A DNA stretch of 48,430 nt from Emticicia sp. (GCA_023254245.1 JALQYE010000002.1:16528-64957); one strand, 5' to 3'. Shown: positions 26,376 through 35,524, numbered from the stretch's first letter. Numbers and translations: made by a program. Notes: a model not told the origin generated them from the letters alone.

Positions 26376-28145
26376 TTATAATTCTATTAATGTCTCAGAG
26401 TCACATTGGAAGATAAATTGAACGCTTTCAGCCAAATCAGCTTCGGATAGTTTTTTCACCTGCCAATCAAAACTTCCTGCATACTTTGCTGTAATTTTTT
26501 CAGCTTTACGCATAATTTCGGCAATGAAAGGATGTTTTGATTTCCCAATATTTTGTCCAAAGTCTTGGATATCAGCCTTGAACATTAAATTTACCGGAAT
26601 TTTATACATTTGACCGTTACGTGCAGCACAAATTGGTACTGGCTCGTAAGCAGTTGACGAAGCATATTCGCCCAGTTTTTTCTGAGCAGTTTTGTATTCT
26701 TCGTCGGTTTCTCCGAAAATAATTGCTACTTTTTTTCTGTTTGCTGCTACCCTTTCTTCAATCAAGTTATCTATTTTTTCGAGCAAATTACGAAGCGAAA
26801 CTGTATTTTTTCCATTACGAATACGCTCACGTACTGACTGGCGAATAAAATAAGTAATAGATTGTGTAACAGTCAACCCGATTTCGGCCATTTGCTTGAA
26901 AATCAATGAAGCAGGCGACATTCCAGGCAAGGTATTGGGGTCATGAAGTAACACTCTGCTATCTGGGGTTAGAAATCCATCAATGCGAGTAACAACACTA
27001 AAGCCAAGACTATTGAATGTTTTGAGCAAACTTTCGTGAATTTTGTGCAGATTTTCGAGGCTGGTCTCTACTGGAATACGTTTTTTTGTAACATTCGATT
27101 TATATTTTGATTTGAAATCGAAGGTCTGAATTTCGCCGTAAATTTCAGTAGGGGGTAGGGCAATGGCTGTGCCATCATCATGCTGAATAACTCCACACGA
27201 AAACTCTTGACCAACTACGAATTCTTCAATCATTACGTGGTCTTCAGCATTGGCCGAGATTGCCGTTACTGAATCAAGCGTAAATAAGAGTGCATCTAAT
27301 TCCTCCATCAATTCGACAGGGTGATGCAAAATTTTGCCATTTACATAAAGTGGAAAACCGATACCTTCATCAAGATTAGATGTTTTTTCCATCAAATGAC
27401 GTTTCTGGCGGTCGGTCATTTTCTCCCAGTCACGTTTTAAGAATGTTACTTCAAAGAAACATTGCTGAATGGCTTTCGTAAATTCTTCGAGACTTCGTTT
27501 ACGAACAATGGCTACGCCAATCGATGAACCTTGGTGCGGAGCTTTAACCACAAACGGAAATCCGATATTATTAATTAAGTCAGTAAACATTTTCGAGCGG
27601 TCAGCTACTTGCCATTCTTCGCGAGTGAATGTGACCATTTTCTTCTTCTGACCCGTAACGAGTGAAATGAGCTTATTCTGCATTGGCTTGTCGATACCTA
27701 CCGACGAACCCATCAGACCTGGTCCCATATACGGAATACCGTACCATTCGAGTAAGCCTTGAATCGCACCATCTTCGGCTTGTGGGCCGTGCATAATGAC
27801 AAACGCAAAATCCATGATTTGCGAAAAATCGGTGGGTTGAATTTGTTTTCCAACTTTATAGATGAGTTTATAAAGTTGGGTTTCGTTAAGTTCGCCCAAA
27901 GATTCGATATAGACTCTAAAACCACGATTGAGGTTTTTAGAAGGGAAAAAATCACGAATTGATTCTTCGTAGAGTAACTCTGGGTTTATCTGAATAAAAT
28001 GCCCTAAGCTATCGACGAAGATAGGCACTGGCTCAAAAATAGCCTTGTCAATATGCTCAAAGGCAGTTTTGCCGCCTAAATACGAAATTTCTCTTTCTCG
28101 TGCTTGTCCACCGAAAAAAACACCGACTCTGATTTTATTTGCCAT
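26376..28145 (-). CDS. D-alanine--D-alanine ligase-like protein, enlarged with duplicated N-domain
   Basis: A 589-residue protein, against 300-370 for ordinary Ddl. Residues 1-130 are the Ddl N-terminal domain (KIRVGVFFGGQAREREISYL). An ATP-grasp domain follows, with the DKPMQNKL, FPFVVKAPHQGSSIGV and VMIEEFVVGQEFS motifs and the metal-binding LLHDPNTLPGMSPAS. It carries a ~50-residue insertion (about 215-270). From about residue 470 a C-terminal domain restarts like the N-domain: VAIIFGETDEE, then EPVPI and I-x-D-F at exactly the spacing seen in the N-domain. D-Ala-D-Ala ligation for peptidoglycan is the likely reaction, though another dipeptide-like ligation is possible. ATG 28145 is preferred to the longer frame from 28178. 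Confidence 0.83.
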   Translation of the reverse strand: MANKIRVGVFFGGQAREREISYLGGKTAFEHIDKAIFEPVPIFVDSLGHFIQINPELLYEESIRDFFPSKNLNRGFRVYIESLGELNETQLYKLIYKVGKQIQPTDFSQIMDFAFVIMHGPQAEDGAIQGLLEWYGIPYMGPGLMGSSVGIDKPMQNKLISLVTGQKKKMVTFTREEWQVADRSKMFTDLINNIGFPFVVKAPHQGSSIGVAIVRKRSLEEFTKAIQQCFFEVTFLKRDWEKMTDRQKRHLMEKTSNLDEGIGFPLYVNGKILHHPVELMEELDALLFTLDSVTAISANAEDHVMIEEFVVGQEFSCGVIQHDDGTAIALPPTEIYGEIQTFDFKSKYKSNVTKKRIPVETSLENLHKIHESLLKTFNSLGFSVVTRIDGFLTPDSRVLLHDPNTLPGMSPASLIFKQMAEIGLTVTQSITYFIRQSVRERIRNGKNTVSLRNLLEKIDNLIEERVAANRKKVAIIFGETDEEYKTAQKKLGEYASSTAYEPVPICAARNGQMYKIPVNLMFKADIQDFGQNIGKSKHPFIAEIMRKAEKITAKYAGSFDWQVKKLSEADLAESVQFIFQCDSETLIEL

Positions 28146-28200
28146 TATTAAATTTTGTTCACAGTTTTTAGTCTGCAAATATTATTCCAAGTGCAAGTTA

Positions 28201-28232
28201 ATAAAAAAGCCACTTGCAAAAACAAGTGGCTT
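28201..28232 (-). terminator. Intrinsic terminator after the nifU-like gene
   Basis: Arms AAGCCACTTG/CAAGTGGCTT (28207-28216, 28223-28232), a 6-base loop and a T run on the minus strand. Confidence 0.82.
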
Positions 28233-28272
28233 ATATTTTTAAGCGTAATTTCTGTAAAAAAACAATTTTGTC

Positions 28273-28521
28273 TTAAAATGCAGGAGTCAAATTTAGGGCT
28301 TCTACTTTCTTGATTTCTGGCACTGCCTTCAAAATTGCTTCTTCCAAACCTGCCTTGAAGGTCATGGTTGACATCGGGCAGCTGCCACATGCACCGAGGA
28401 GTTCGAGTTTTGCCGTGAAATCTTCTGTTATTTCTACAACTCTTACGTTGCCTCCGTCAGTTTGTAAGTAAGGTCTGACACTGTTTAATGCTGCTTCTAC
28501 TTTTTCTATTAAATTCTCCAT
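28273..28521 (-). CDS. NifU C-terminal domain Fe-S scaffold protein
   Basis: An 82-residue stand-alone NifU_C domain. It has the VRPYLQTDGGNVRVVEI start and the cluster-binding CGSCPMS (Cys-x2-Cys) motif. Such proteins (Nfu) assemble or deliver [4Fe-4S] clusters in the cytoplasm. It lies downstream of the Mrp-type ATPase on the same strand, 164 bases apart. Mrp/NBP35 proteins also act in Fe-S transfer, so the two probably work in the same pathway. Confidence 0.93.
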   Translation of the reverse strand: MENLIEKVEAALNSVRPYLQTDGGNVRVVEITEDFTAKLELLGACGSCPMSTMTFKAGLEEAILKAVPEIKKVEALNLTPAF

Positions 28522-28685
28522 TTAGCTTATTTTCAGCAAGTATATTGTTGTAAAAATAATAAAAAATTTACAGGATTGAAAACATTTTACGATTTCGGAA
28601 TATTTATTGCCTGCAATGAATAGACTTTCGACCTAAAAAAAAATTCTCTGTTGGCCACTAAGCTAACTGTTGACCGTGGACTATT

Positions 28686-29789
28686 TTATCTTACTTCAAC
28701 TCGTACAGTTTTTTCGCCAGATGCATTTCTGATGGCAACTTGGCGAGCTAACTCTTCAGCTGCATTTTTGAATGCTTCGCTCACGATTGGTGTTTCATCC
28801 ATCATTACTGGGCGACCGTCGTCTCCTCCTTCACGAATACTCTGTACGATTGGAATTTGACCCAAAAGCGGTACATTGAGTTTTTCGGCCATATTCTTGC
28901 CTCCATCTTTTCCGAATAAGTAATATTTGTTATCGGGCAATTCAGCTGGAGTGAAATACGCCATATTTTCAACGATACCCAAAATTGGTACATTGATTTG
29001 TTGTTGGCGGAACATTGATGCTCCTTTCGTTACGTCGGCTAAAGCCACTTTTTGTGGTGTTGTTACTACCACAGCCCCTGTCAAAGGTACAGTTTGTACT
29101 AATGTGAGGTGAATATCGCTTGTGCCTGGAGGAAGGTCAATCAAGATATAATCTAATTCGCCCCAATCTACATCGCCAAAGAACTGACGTAAGGCTTGAC
29201 TGGCCATGGGGCCACGCCACACTACAGCACTGTCGGCAGGAGTAAGGAAACCAATCGAAATCATTTTGATGCCATATTGCATGATTGGTGTAATCATGTT
29301 TTTACCATCTTTTTGGGTAATGAGTGGTTGCATATTTTCAGCACCAAACATTATCGGAATCGAGGGCCCTGAAATATCAGCATCAATGATACCAACTTTC
29401 GCCCCTGATTTTTTTAGAGCCATTGCTAAGTTTACGGTCACAGTCGATTTCCCGACTCCACCTTTGCCCGACGATATGGCAATAATATTTTTCACACCCG
29501 CTAAGATTGGAGCGTTGTTACGAATCGACGTAACATCGGCAGTCATATTTACCGTTACTTTTACATCAGGATTGAGATGCGTATGAATGGCTTCAGTACA
29601 ATTTTTCTTGATGAGCTCTTTCAGTGGGCAAGCAGGCGTTGTAAGCACTACCGTGAAAGTAACTTGGTTGACACCTATCTCAATATCACGAATCATATTG
29701 AGCGTAACGAGGTCCTTTTTTAAATCTGGCTCCTCAACTGTGCTGAGGGCTTGTAGCACTTTTTCTTTCGTTATGGTTAGTTCTCCCAT
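28686..29789 (-). CDS. Mrp/NBP35-family Fe-S carrier ATPase
   Basis: A 367-residue protein. An N-terminal MIP18 (DUF59) domain (about 1-85) contains TTPACPLKELIKKNC. The ParA/MinD-type P-loop is SGKGGVGKSTVTVNLA (near residue 107), followed by IDADISGPSIP and the switch LIDLPPGTSD. Homologues (ApbC/Mrp) carry Fe-S clusters to apoproteins. The Cys-x2-Cys pair that usually follows the VENM motif is missing: here VENMAYFTPAELPDNKYYLFG has no cysteine. The protein may therefore bind clusters differently, perhaps through the DUF59 cysteines, or act as a regulator. A nifU-like gene lies downstream. Confidence 0.92.
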   Translation of the reverse strand: MGELTITKEKVLQALSTVEEPDLKKDLVTLNMIRDIEIGVNQVTFTVVLTTPACPLKELIKKNCTEAIHTHLNPDVKVTVNMTADVTSIRNNAPILAGVKNIIAISSGKGGVGKSTVTVNLAMALKKSGAKVGIIDADISGPSIPIMFGAENMQPLITQKDGKNMITPIMQYGIKMISIGFLTPADSAVVWRGPMASQALRQFFGDVDWGELDYILIDLPPGTSDIHLTLVQTVPLTGAVVVTTPQKVALADVTKGASMFRQQQINVPILGIVENMAYFTPAELPDNKYYLFGKDGGKNMAEKLNVPLLGQIPIVQSIREGGDDGRPVMMDETPIVSEAFKNAAEELARQVAIRNASGEKTVRVEVR

Positions 29790-29888
29790 TTATTTTAGAC
29801 TTTGATTAACCTGATTTATGTGATTAATCTGTAAATTATAGTTAGAAAAATACCGCAACTACTGACTGCGGTCTGTTGACTATCGACT

Positions 29889-30647
29889 TTAAATGATTAC
29901 TTTCCCTTTAAAAACCGCCACTTCTGAGCCTTCGGCCAAAAGCACCGATGTGGGTGATGTATCTTTTAAAAAAGCGAATTCTTGGCCATAAAGTTCCTCA
30001 AAATTACATAAGATTTGTGAGTTCTTCACACGATGCACGTTCCACCTTGGGTGTTGTACCTGATACTCATTAGTTTTATTGGCCGAATAGCCTGCATAAC
30101 CCCAGTAATGCTCGGTAATGAATTCTTCTTCACTTCCTACGCTGATAGGCACAGTTGAGTTGTCAGCTTCTACTTCAATGTGATTCCAACCCGAATCTGA
30201 CTTCCAAGAATATTTTACAAATAGTTGATTATCAGTGTTTTTGATTTCGTGCTTACAGGGGTGCGTTGCGTAGTTTTCTTTGTAAAGCGTATTAGCTACG
30301 AATGTAATCATGGCTTTCGGTACGATTTCTTTGATAAAGACTACACCTCGCTTCCATTCTCCATTATCATTATAGCGAACGTAGAAACGAAGATTTACTT
30401 CATCGAAATTAGTGTGAAAAGGAAATTTTATGCCCAAAACTTGGGTTTCGAGGAAGCGGAAACCCACTAAACTGGCGTAGCATCGACCGTTCCAGAAATC
30501 AAGTTCGGTTTTGTACGGTACGTATTTCTCTAAGATTTTTGGTGGAACTTCGTAGTTTGCCATTATGAGCTTGCTCCAATGGGCTTTCAGAAAGGTTTTG
30601 CCGAACATATTTTTATCTGAGTTTGAGACTTGATGAGATGCTACCAT
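29889..30647 (-). CDS. DUF2071 (YqjF-like) protein
   Basis: A 252-residue protein matching the DUF2071 pattern: FLKAHWSKLIMANYEVPPKIL at the N-terminus, the CYASLVGFRF segment, VNLRFYVRY, and the late EEFITEHYWGYA and HPRW motifs. The family is cytoplasmic and related to acetoacetate decarboxylase-like folds; its function is not established. The start could also be the ATG at 30608 (MFGKTFLKAHW), which is closer to family N-termini. It is followed leftward by mrp after a 99-base gap. Confidence 0.85.
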   Translation of the reverse strand: MVASHQVSNSDKNMFGKTFLKAHWSKLIMANYEVPPKILEKYVPYKTELDFWNGRCYASLVGFRFLETQVLGIKFPFHTNFDEVNLRFYVRYNDNGEWKRGVVFIKEIVPKAMITFVANTLYKENYATHPCKHEIKNTDNQLFVKYSWKSDSGWNHIEVEADNSTVPISVGSEEEFITEHYWGYAGYSANKTNEYQVQHPRWNVHRVKNSQILCNFEELYGQEFAFLKDTSPTSVLLAEGSEVAVFKGKVII

Positions 30648-30685
30648 TTGGAAGATAGTTCATCAAATCATTTCCTTAATAAAAC

Positions 30686-30721
30686 GCAAAAATCAGTGCG
30701 AATGTTCACACTGATTTTTGC
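30686..30721 (-). terminator. Intrinsic terminator after the GSCFA gene
   Basis: Perfect 13-base arms (30686-30698, 30709-30721) around a 10-base loop, with T-rich sequence on the minus strand. Confidence 0.72.
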
Positions 30722-30737
30722 AAGGAATTTATATGTT

Positions 30738-31718
30738 TTACGCTGCGATGAGTTGTGAACGTACGGTTTCAATTTCGTTTGATACATCAATTTTTTTGCT
30801 CAGAATATCCAATTTTTCAAGTAAATCGATTAAAAACTTCTGATGTGCTGGAGTATCGATTTGAATCGGGCGGTGATTGAGAGACATTTTTACTTTATTC
30901 CATTCTTTCAGAAACCCGTTGAGGTCTTCGGTAAAATAGGTATTGGCAAATTTCTCGAAAATGTATTGTTCAGCTTGTTCGCTTGGGTGAATCATGTCGG
31001 CTTTGTAGAAGCGATAGTCTCGTAGGTCGTCCATCATGATTTCATAACTTGGGAAGTAATGCACATCGTCGAAATCTTGTTCGAGGTGATAACAGGCTGT
31101 GCGTAAAATGCTTTTACTGACCGAGTTAAGCTGCAAAGTCTCGCGGGTATGTCGTACAGGGCTTACCGTCAATAAAATCTTTATTTTATTATTTTGCATC
31201 TTGATTGCTTCATACATTGCACGGAAACGAAGAATGATTTCCTTTACAGTTAGCATTTCCTTTTTGAAACTTGATGCGGGGGTTTTATGACAATTAGATA
31301 CAATTTGACTGTTTTCTTTGAGTTGATAAACTATTGAAGTTCCCAGTGTTATGACCAAAAAATTAGCTTTACGTAAAAATTGATTTACACTTTTATGCGT
31401 CGAGTTAAGTTCTCGTTCGAGTTCTTCCCTTGAATGAGCATAAAATTTCGAGTGGAAGTCATAATGTTGCCAAATACCGTTATTTTCGAGCATTAAGTGC
31501 TTAAAAACGGGTTGATTTTGCAAACTATGGCTTATCAATTTAAAAATTGAAGAGGGGTTAAATACAGTCCCATAAGGATTACAGAGACATTGTAATTTGT
31601 TATCAGTTAACTGACCTCCTATGACCTCGGAAAAACACGAACCAACGGTCATAATTTTAGAGTCAGTGCTGATTTTGAAGCGAGCTGGAGCCACTTCAAT
31701 TTCAGTACGAAATTCCAT
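30738..31718 (-). CDS. GSCFA-domain protein (SGNH-hydrolase-like)
   Basis: A 326-residue protein carrying the family-defining motif VGSCFSEVIGGQL near residue 27 and the downstream LGTSIVYQL, LTVSPVRHTR and ADMIHPSEQA motifs. The GSCFA family (named for this motif) is SGNH/GDSL-like: the Ser in GSCFS and the DMIHPS Asp/His would be catalytic. Substrates are unknown, probably acyl esters. There is no signal peptide. The gene has a terminator after it and a 211-base gap before it, so it is probably a single unit. Confidence 0.9.
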   Translation of the reverse strand: MEFRTEIEVAPARFKISTDSKIMTVGSCFSEVIGGQLTDNKLQCLCNPYGTVFNPSSIFKLISHSLQNQPVFKHLMLENNGIWQHYDFHSKFYAHSREELERELNSTHKSVNQFLRKANFLVITLGTSIVYQLKENSQIVSNCHKTPASSFKKEMLTVKEIILRFRAMYEAIKMQNNKIKILLTVSPVRHTRETLQLNSVSKSILRTACYHLEQDFDDVHYFPSYEIMMDDLRDYRFYKADMIHPSEQAEQYIFEKFANTYFTEDLNGFLKEWNKVKMSLNHRPIQIDTPAHQKFLIDLLEKLDILSKKIDVSNEIETVRSQLIAA

Positions 31719-31821
31719 TTTGCTTCTTTTTAGGGGTTAGTTTATAGGAACTATTAATTTGTTGATTATCAATAGTTTGCGAAAGTAAATCTAACAATTT
31801 ATACTTCCAAGATATTTCGTA

Positions 31822-31846
31822 AAAAAATGTTATTTACAACATTTTT
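31822..31846 (-). terminator. Intrinsic terminator after the cotH-like gene
   Basis: AAAAATGTT (31823-31831) and AACATTTTT (31838-31846) pair around a 6-base loop, with a T run on the minus strand. Confidence 0.65.
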
Positions 31847-31929
31847 ATTTTAACCGCCAAAGAAAAATGCAATAAAAAAATTATTTCGGCTGGAAACAAT
31901 ACTCATGTTCTTACAAAATGTAACGGATG

Positions 31930-33387
31930 CTATTTTAGAAATTCTTTAACCTCAGCATTACGTTTTACAACATGTATTTTTAGGCTATTTAACTCATTAT
32001 CAAAATCTTCAAGCTTGTTGAGATGGGAAAATGGCTTCTGTTCTTTGGCAACTGCCGAGGCAATTAATTGATGATTTTTGTCAAAAAGTGCCGACATTCT
32101 TGCTGGAGTAAATACATTTTCTGTAAATTCTTTCACGTAGTTTTTATACTTTTTAAAATATACCTCATCATCGGCAATGAAGCGAATCAAAGGCCAGGTT
32201 TTTCCAGCTTCTTTTAGAGATAATGAAGTGTTACGTCCCATTGGGCCGCCCATTGGAGGTGGGTCAAAACCTTGGGCTGGTTTGAAACTTTCTGACATTT
32301 TAGAATCTTTGCTTTGTAGGTTGTTTGGCGGTCGTATTCCTGCGGGAGCTTCCATTTTTAGGCCAAGTGCTTGGTCATGGTCCCACGGAATCCATGTTAG
32401 TTTTTGGGTAGGAGAGTTGTACAGATAAAAATTATGAGCCATCGTTCCGTAGCTGTCCCAATTTACGAGGGTGGTATTTACGGCCAAGTATTTTAAGAAA
32501 TGTTCGATGTTGAAAGTCTTTTCTAAATCAGCACGCCATTTTGCCGCATTTGTTGTGCGTTCTATGCTATTGAGTGCTTTTATAAATGCCTCAACATCAG
32601 ACCAATCGGCTTTCTTCTTATTGTTTTTCTTATCGAATTGCTCTTTTTTAAATTTCGTAAAATTCGATTCTGGTTTGTAAATATTTCCAGTCTCCTCACC
32701 AAATTGCGTTTTTATCATCGTATCATCAATTACCTCGGTGAGTGTATAAACCCCACAATATTTTTTGCCTTCGCCAAAATCAATATAGATTTTATAGAAA
32801 GCCGTTTGGGCAGCAGGAACGCCTGCTTCACGGAAAATATCAGCCGTTATTTTTTCTCGAATCAATGATTTATCACTCATAGCTGGCGAAAAGGCTAATT
32901 CCTGAAAACCATAGAGTTTTCTCTTGTTTTTATCTTTTTCCAATTTCCCAAAATCTAATCGAAAAGGCAATTTATAAACGCCTTTACCCCAAGTCATCAT
33001 TAGGCTTGAGTTCCCTTTGAGTCTAAATGCAACTTTGGGGTAGGTTTTTCCTTTAAATTTTACCGATGCTTGCACATAATTAGGTTCTCCTTTGCCAAAA
33101 TTCATCATCGGTGGGTCATCTTCAAAATTGGGTGGAGGCATCATTGGCGGTATTTTTCCTCGGTTAGGAAAACCTCCTTCGCCGAAATCATTGCCAAACT
33201 TGGTTTTCATATCGGTTTTGATACTATCCCACTTAGCTTTCGTAAGGTTAATTTCGAGGGTATTAACTTTATTTTGTGGGAAAACAATAGCATAGTTCGG
33301 TTGCGATTTAGGTGGGTGATTCGCAAATAAATTTGCTCCAATCGCCGAAATAAAGATTAGGATACTTATTTTTAAAAGATTTTTCAT
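31930..33387 (-). CDS. Secreted CotH-family kinase
   Basis: A 485-residue protein with a signal peptide (about 1-22). The CotH domain is recognised by KVAFRLKGNSS, YGFQELAFSPAMSDKSLIREK, the GVYTLTEVIDD block and the metal/catalytic region NWDSYGTMAHNFYLY...WIPWDHDQALG (about 312-345). CotH of Bacillus is an atypical kinase phosphorylating spore-coat proteins; in Bacteroidota members are exported and their substrates are unknown. Pro/Met/Gly-rich loops occur at about 72-102 and again at PPPMGGPMGRN. It is divergent from a LytS/LytTR pair, with paired TCTACAC repeats 65 bases before its ATG, so regulation by that system is likely. Confidence 0.9.
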   Translation of the reverse strand: MKNLLKISILIFISAIGANLFANHPPKSQPNYAIVFPQNKVNTLEINLTKAKWDSIKTDMKTKFGNDFGEGGFPNRGKIPPMMPPPNFEDDPPMMNFGKGEPNYVQASVKFKGKTYPKVAFRLKGNSSLMMTWGKGVYKLPFRLDFGKLEKDKNKRKLYGFQELAFSPAMSDKSLIREKITADIFREAGVPAAQTAFYKIYIDFGEGKKYCGVYTLTEVIDDTMIKTQFGEETGNIYKPESNFTKFKKEQFDKKNNKKKADWSDVEAFIKALNSIERTTNAAKWRADLEKTFNIEHFLKYLAVNTTLVNWDSYGTMAHNFYLYNSPTQKLTWIPWDHDQALGLKMEAPAGIRPPNNLQSKDSKMSESFKPAQGFDPPPMGGPMGRNTSLSLKEAGKTWPLIRFIADDEVYFKKYKNYVKEFTENVFTPARMSALFDKNHQLIASAVAKEQKPFSHLNKLEDFDNELNSLKIHVVKRNAEVKEFLK

Positions 33388-33451
33388 AACAGTAAGCTAT
33401 TTTTAGCTTTAGATGTATAAACAAGAAATAAGCTTATCAAGAAATAGGGTA

Positions 33452-33531
33452 GTGTAGAAGCTTAATTTATATGTGTAGATGAAGCAATGGAAGGAAATTG
33501 ACTCTACACAAATGCTGTTTTGCTCTACACA
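33452..33531. promoter_or_regulatory. Two divergent LytTR-type direct-repeat operators
   Basis: GTGTAGA occurs at 33452 and 33473 (minus-strand TCTACAC), and TCTACAC at 33503 and 33524. Within each pair the starts are exactly 21 bp apart, two helical turns. LytTR regulators typically bind ~9-bp direct repeats with a 12-13 bp spacer, giving this period. One pair points to the cotH-like gene (65 bases to its ATG), the other to the kinase gene (79 bases to its ATG). Confidence 0.72.
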
Positions 33532-33609
33532 CTGGTAGATTGTTGTGAATGAGATGATAATATCTGACTTGTTTGCCGTTGTTTTGGATAAAGTTTAAGT
33601 AAAATTGAA

Positions 33610-34692
33610 ATGCATATTCTCAAACGATATTCGATATGGCTACACATTATTGGCTGGATAATCTTCAGTATTATTCCGTTGCTGGCTTTTCCGTTTAGTA
33701 ATATTTTTTCATTTCCTAATTTCAATTTTTTTGTTTTACGGCAATTATTTAGTACGTTTTTATTAATAATTGTATTTTACATAAACCTGCATATTATTAC
33801 GCCGAATTATCTAAACTCTAAAAAAAGTTGGTCTTTTTTGGGCTTTTTTCTATTGGGTCTTTGCTTTGTGTTGTTTTTAAATTCGGTAGCTTTTGAAGTT
33901 TTCTTCAAGCCCGATTTCAAACAATTACCTTTCCCAAAAATGTCGCCCAGGTTTGAAAGTGGAAGGCCTAAACGACCATCAATGACTTTTAATCCACGGC
34001 TTTTTGGTGTTTTTTTTACCTATTTATTATCGGTTATTGCCAGTTCTATGCTTGTTTTAGTGCATGAACGTACCCGAAGTAAGGAAGAAAATCAACAAAT
34101 ATTATTAGAGAAAACGGCTGCTGAATTAGCGGTTTTGAAGCTACAGGTGAGTCCGCATTTTTTATTTAATACCCTAAATAATATTCGTTGGTTGGCTCGG
34201 CAAAAATCAGAAAAAACCGAAGATGCTGTGGTAAAATTATCACAACTTTTGCGATACATGATTTATCAATCGGGCAATGATAAAGTGGCTTTAGAACAAG
34301 AAATTGAGCATTTAAAAAACTACATAGACCTTCAGAAAATGCGACTTACCGATAAAAATTCGGTAGATTTTATTTGCGAGGGAGATACTTCTCAGATAGT
34401 AATTGAGCCACTTTTATTTATTCCGTTCGTTGAAAACGCCTTCAAGTATGGCTTGCATAACCAAGAAAAAAGTGATATTTTGATAGGAATTAGGGCTGCT
34501 AAAAACGAGCTTTGGTTCTATTCGGAAAATATGATTTATGGCTCAAATATGCCCGAAACGAGCGAAAACTCTGGTATTGGGATTCAGAATGTAGAGCGAC
34601 GTTTGGCTTTACATTATCCTGATTTGCACGAATTGCGAATCAGCAATGCCGAAGGTAAATTTAGAGTAGATTTAAAAATAAAACTTGCGTGA
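33610..34692 (+). CDS. LytS-type sensor histidine kinase
   Basis: A 360-residue membrane kinase. Four membrane segments lie at about 9-30, 42-62, 74-98 and 130-150. The loop between the third and fourth (about 100-128, PFPKMSPRFESGRPKRPSM) is Pro/Arg-rich and a candidate sensing site. The His_kinase domain follows with the phosphoacceptor at His183 in SPHFLFNTLNNIRW, then a HATPase domain with the N-box FIPFVENAFKYG and G-box SGIGIQNV. It stops at 34692 on the A of the regulator's ATG (TGATG), so the two are translationally coupled. It should phosphorylate that LytTR partner. Confidence 0.94.
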   Translation: MHILKRYSIWLHIIGWIIFSIIPLLAFPFSNIFSFPNFNFFVLRQLFSTFLLIIVFYINLHIITPNYLNSKKSWSFLGFFLLGLCFVLFLNSVAFEVFFKPDFKQLPFPKMSPRFESGRPKRPSMTFNPRLFGVFFTYLLSVIASSMLVLVHERTRSKEENQQILLEKTAAELAVLKLQVSPHFLFNTLNNIRWLARQKSEKTEDAVVKLSQLLRYMIYQSGNDKVALEQEIEHLKNYIDLQKMRLTDKNSVDFICEGDTSQIVIEPLLFIPFVENAFKYGLHNQEKSDILIGIRAAKNELWFYSENMIYGSNMPETSENSGIGIQNVERRLALHYPDLHELRISNAEGKFRVDLKIKLA

Positions 34693-35414
34693 TGTCGAAG
34701 ATAAATTGTATAGCGATTGATGATGAACCATTTGCCTTAGAAATTATGGCCGATGATATTCAGAAAATTAGTTTTTTAAATTTGTTCGGAACCTTCTCAA
34801 ATCCGCTTGATGCTTGGGAATTAATAAAACAAGGCAAAGTAGATTTGATTTTTTTGGATATTCAGATGCCCATTATTTCAGGTACGCAGTTTTTACGTAG
34901 CCTGCCCACACCGCCGATGGTGGTTTTCACAACAGCTTATCAGCAATATGCACTCGAAGGATATGACTTAGATGTGGTTGATTATCTCCTCAAACCTATC
35001 CCTTTTGACCGATTGCTAAAAGCCTGTAATAAAGCCGAAGAGTTATTTAGACTTCGACGAAAAGATAAAGAGGCTCATTTAATGCCAACTTCTGAAGAAA
35101 ATGAAGCTTTTTTTGTGTTTTCTGAATATAAACAAATTAAAATCTTGTTTGATGATGTAGAGTATGTAGAGGGGCTAAAAGATTACGTTAAAATCTACGT
35201 CAGAACCCAGCAAAAGCCAATTTTGACCCGTCAGAATCTCAAAATGATGGAGTCGAAGCTGGCAAAGCGACGCTTTTGTCGGGTGCATCATTCATATATT
35301 GTGGCACTTGATAAAATCACGGCTTTTCAGAAAACCAAATTGCTTATTGGAAGCAAAGAGATTCCGATTGGAAAGAGATTTGCCGAACTTTTTGAGCAAC
35401 AATATCACCCTTAG
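34692..35414 (+). CDS. LytTR-family response regulator
   Basis: A 240-residue two-domain regulator. The receiver has Asp10/Asp11, phosphoacceptor Asp56 in LIFLDIQMP, the Thr in VFTTAYQQYA and Lys101 in YLLKPIPF. The LytTR DNA-binding domain (about 137-240) has VEYVEGLKDYVKIY and FCRVHHSYIVAL. LytTR domains bind direct repeats two helical turns apart, and such repeats stand before the cotH-like, kinase and receptor genes. The ATG at 34692 overlaps the kinase stop by one base; a GTG one codon upstream is less likely. Confidence 0.94.
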   Translation: MSKINCIAIDDEPFALEIMADDIQKISFLNLFGTFSNPLDAWELIKQGKVDLIFLDIQMPIISGTQFLRSLPTPPMVVFTTAYQQYALEGYDLDVVDYLLKPIPFDRLLKACNKAEELFRLRRKDKEAHLMPTSEENEAFFVFSEYKQIKILFDDVEYVEGLKDYVKIYVRTQQKPILTRQNLKMMESKLAKRRFCRVHHSYIVALDKITAFQKTKLLIGSKEIPIGKRFAELFEQQYHP

Positions 35415-35425
35415 TCTTATACGTA

Positions 35426-35453
35426 TAGACACAATGTATTAAAGTTTCTACAC
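35426..35453 (+). promoter_or_regulatory. Candidate LytTR operator before the receptor gene
   Basis: TAGACAC (35426) and TCTACAC (35447) are exactly 21 bp apart, matching the spacing of the cotH/kinase operators; the first half-site differs at two positions. It ends 72 bases before the receptor ATG. A TACTTTG at 35473-35479 is one base short of the -7 consensus. Confidence 0.52.
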
Positions 35454-35524
35454 ATTTTTTAATCTGAGCATCTACTTTGAAATCTTCCTCGTCTATCTAA
35501 GTAAACCAAACATAGACGTCCATA

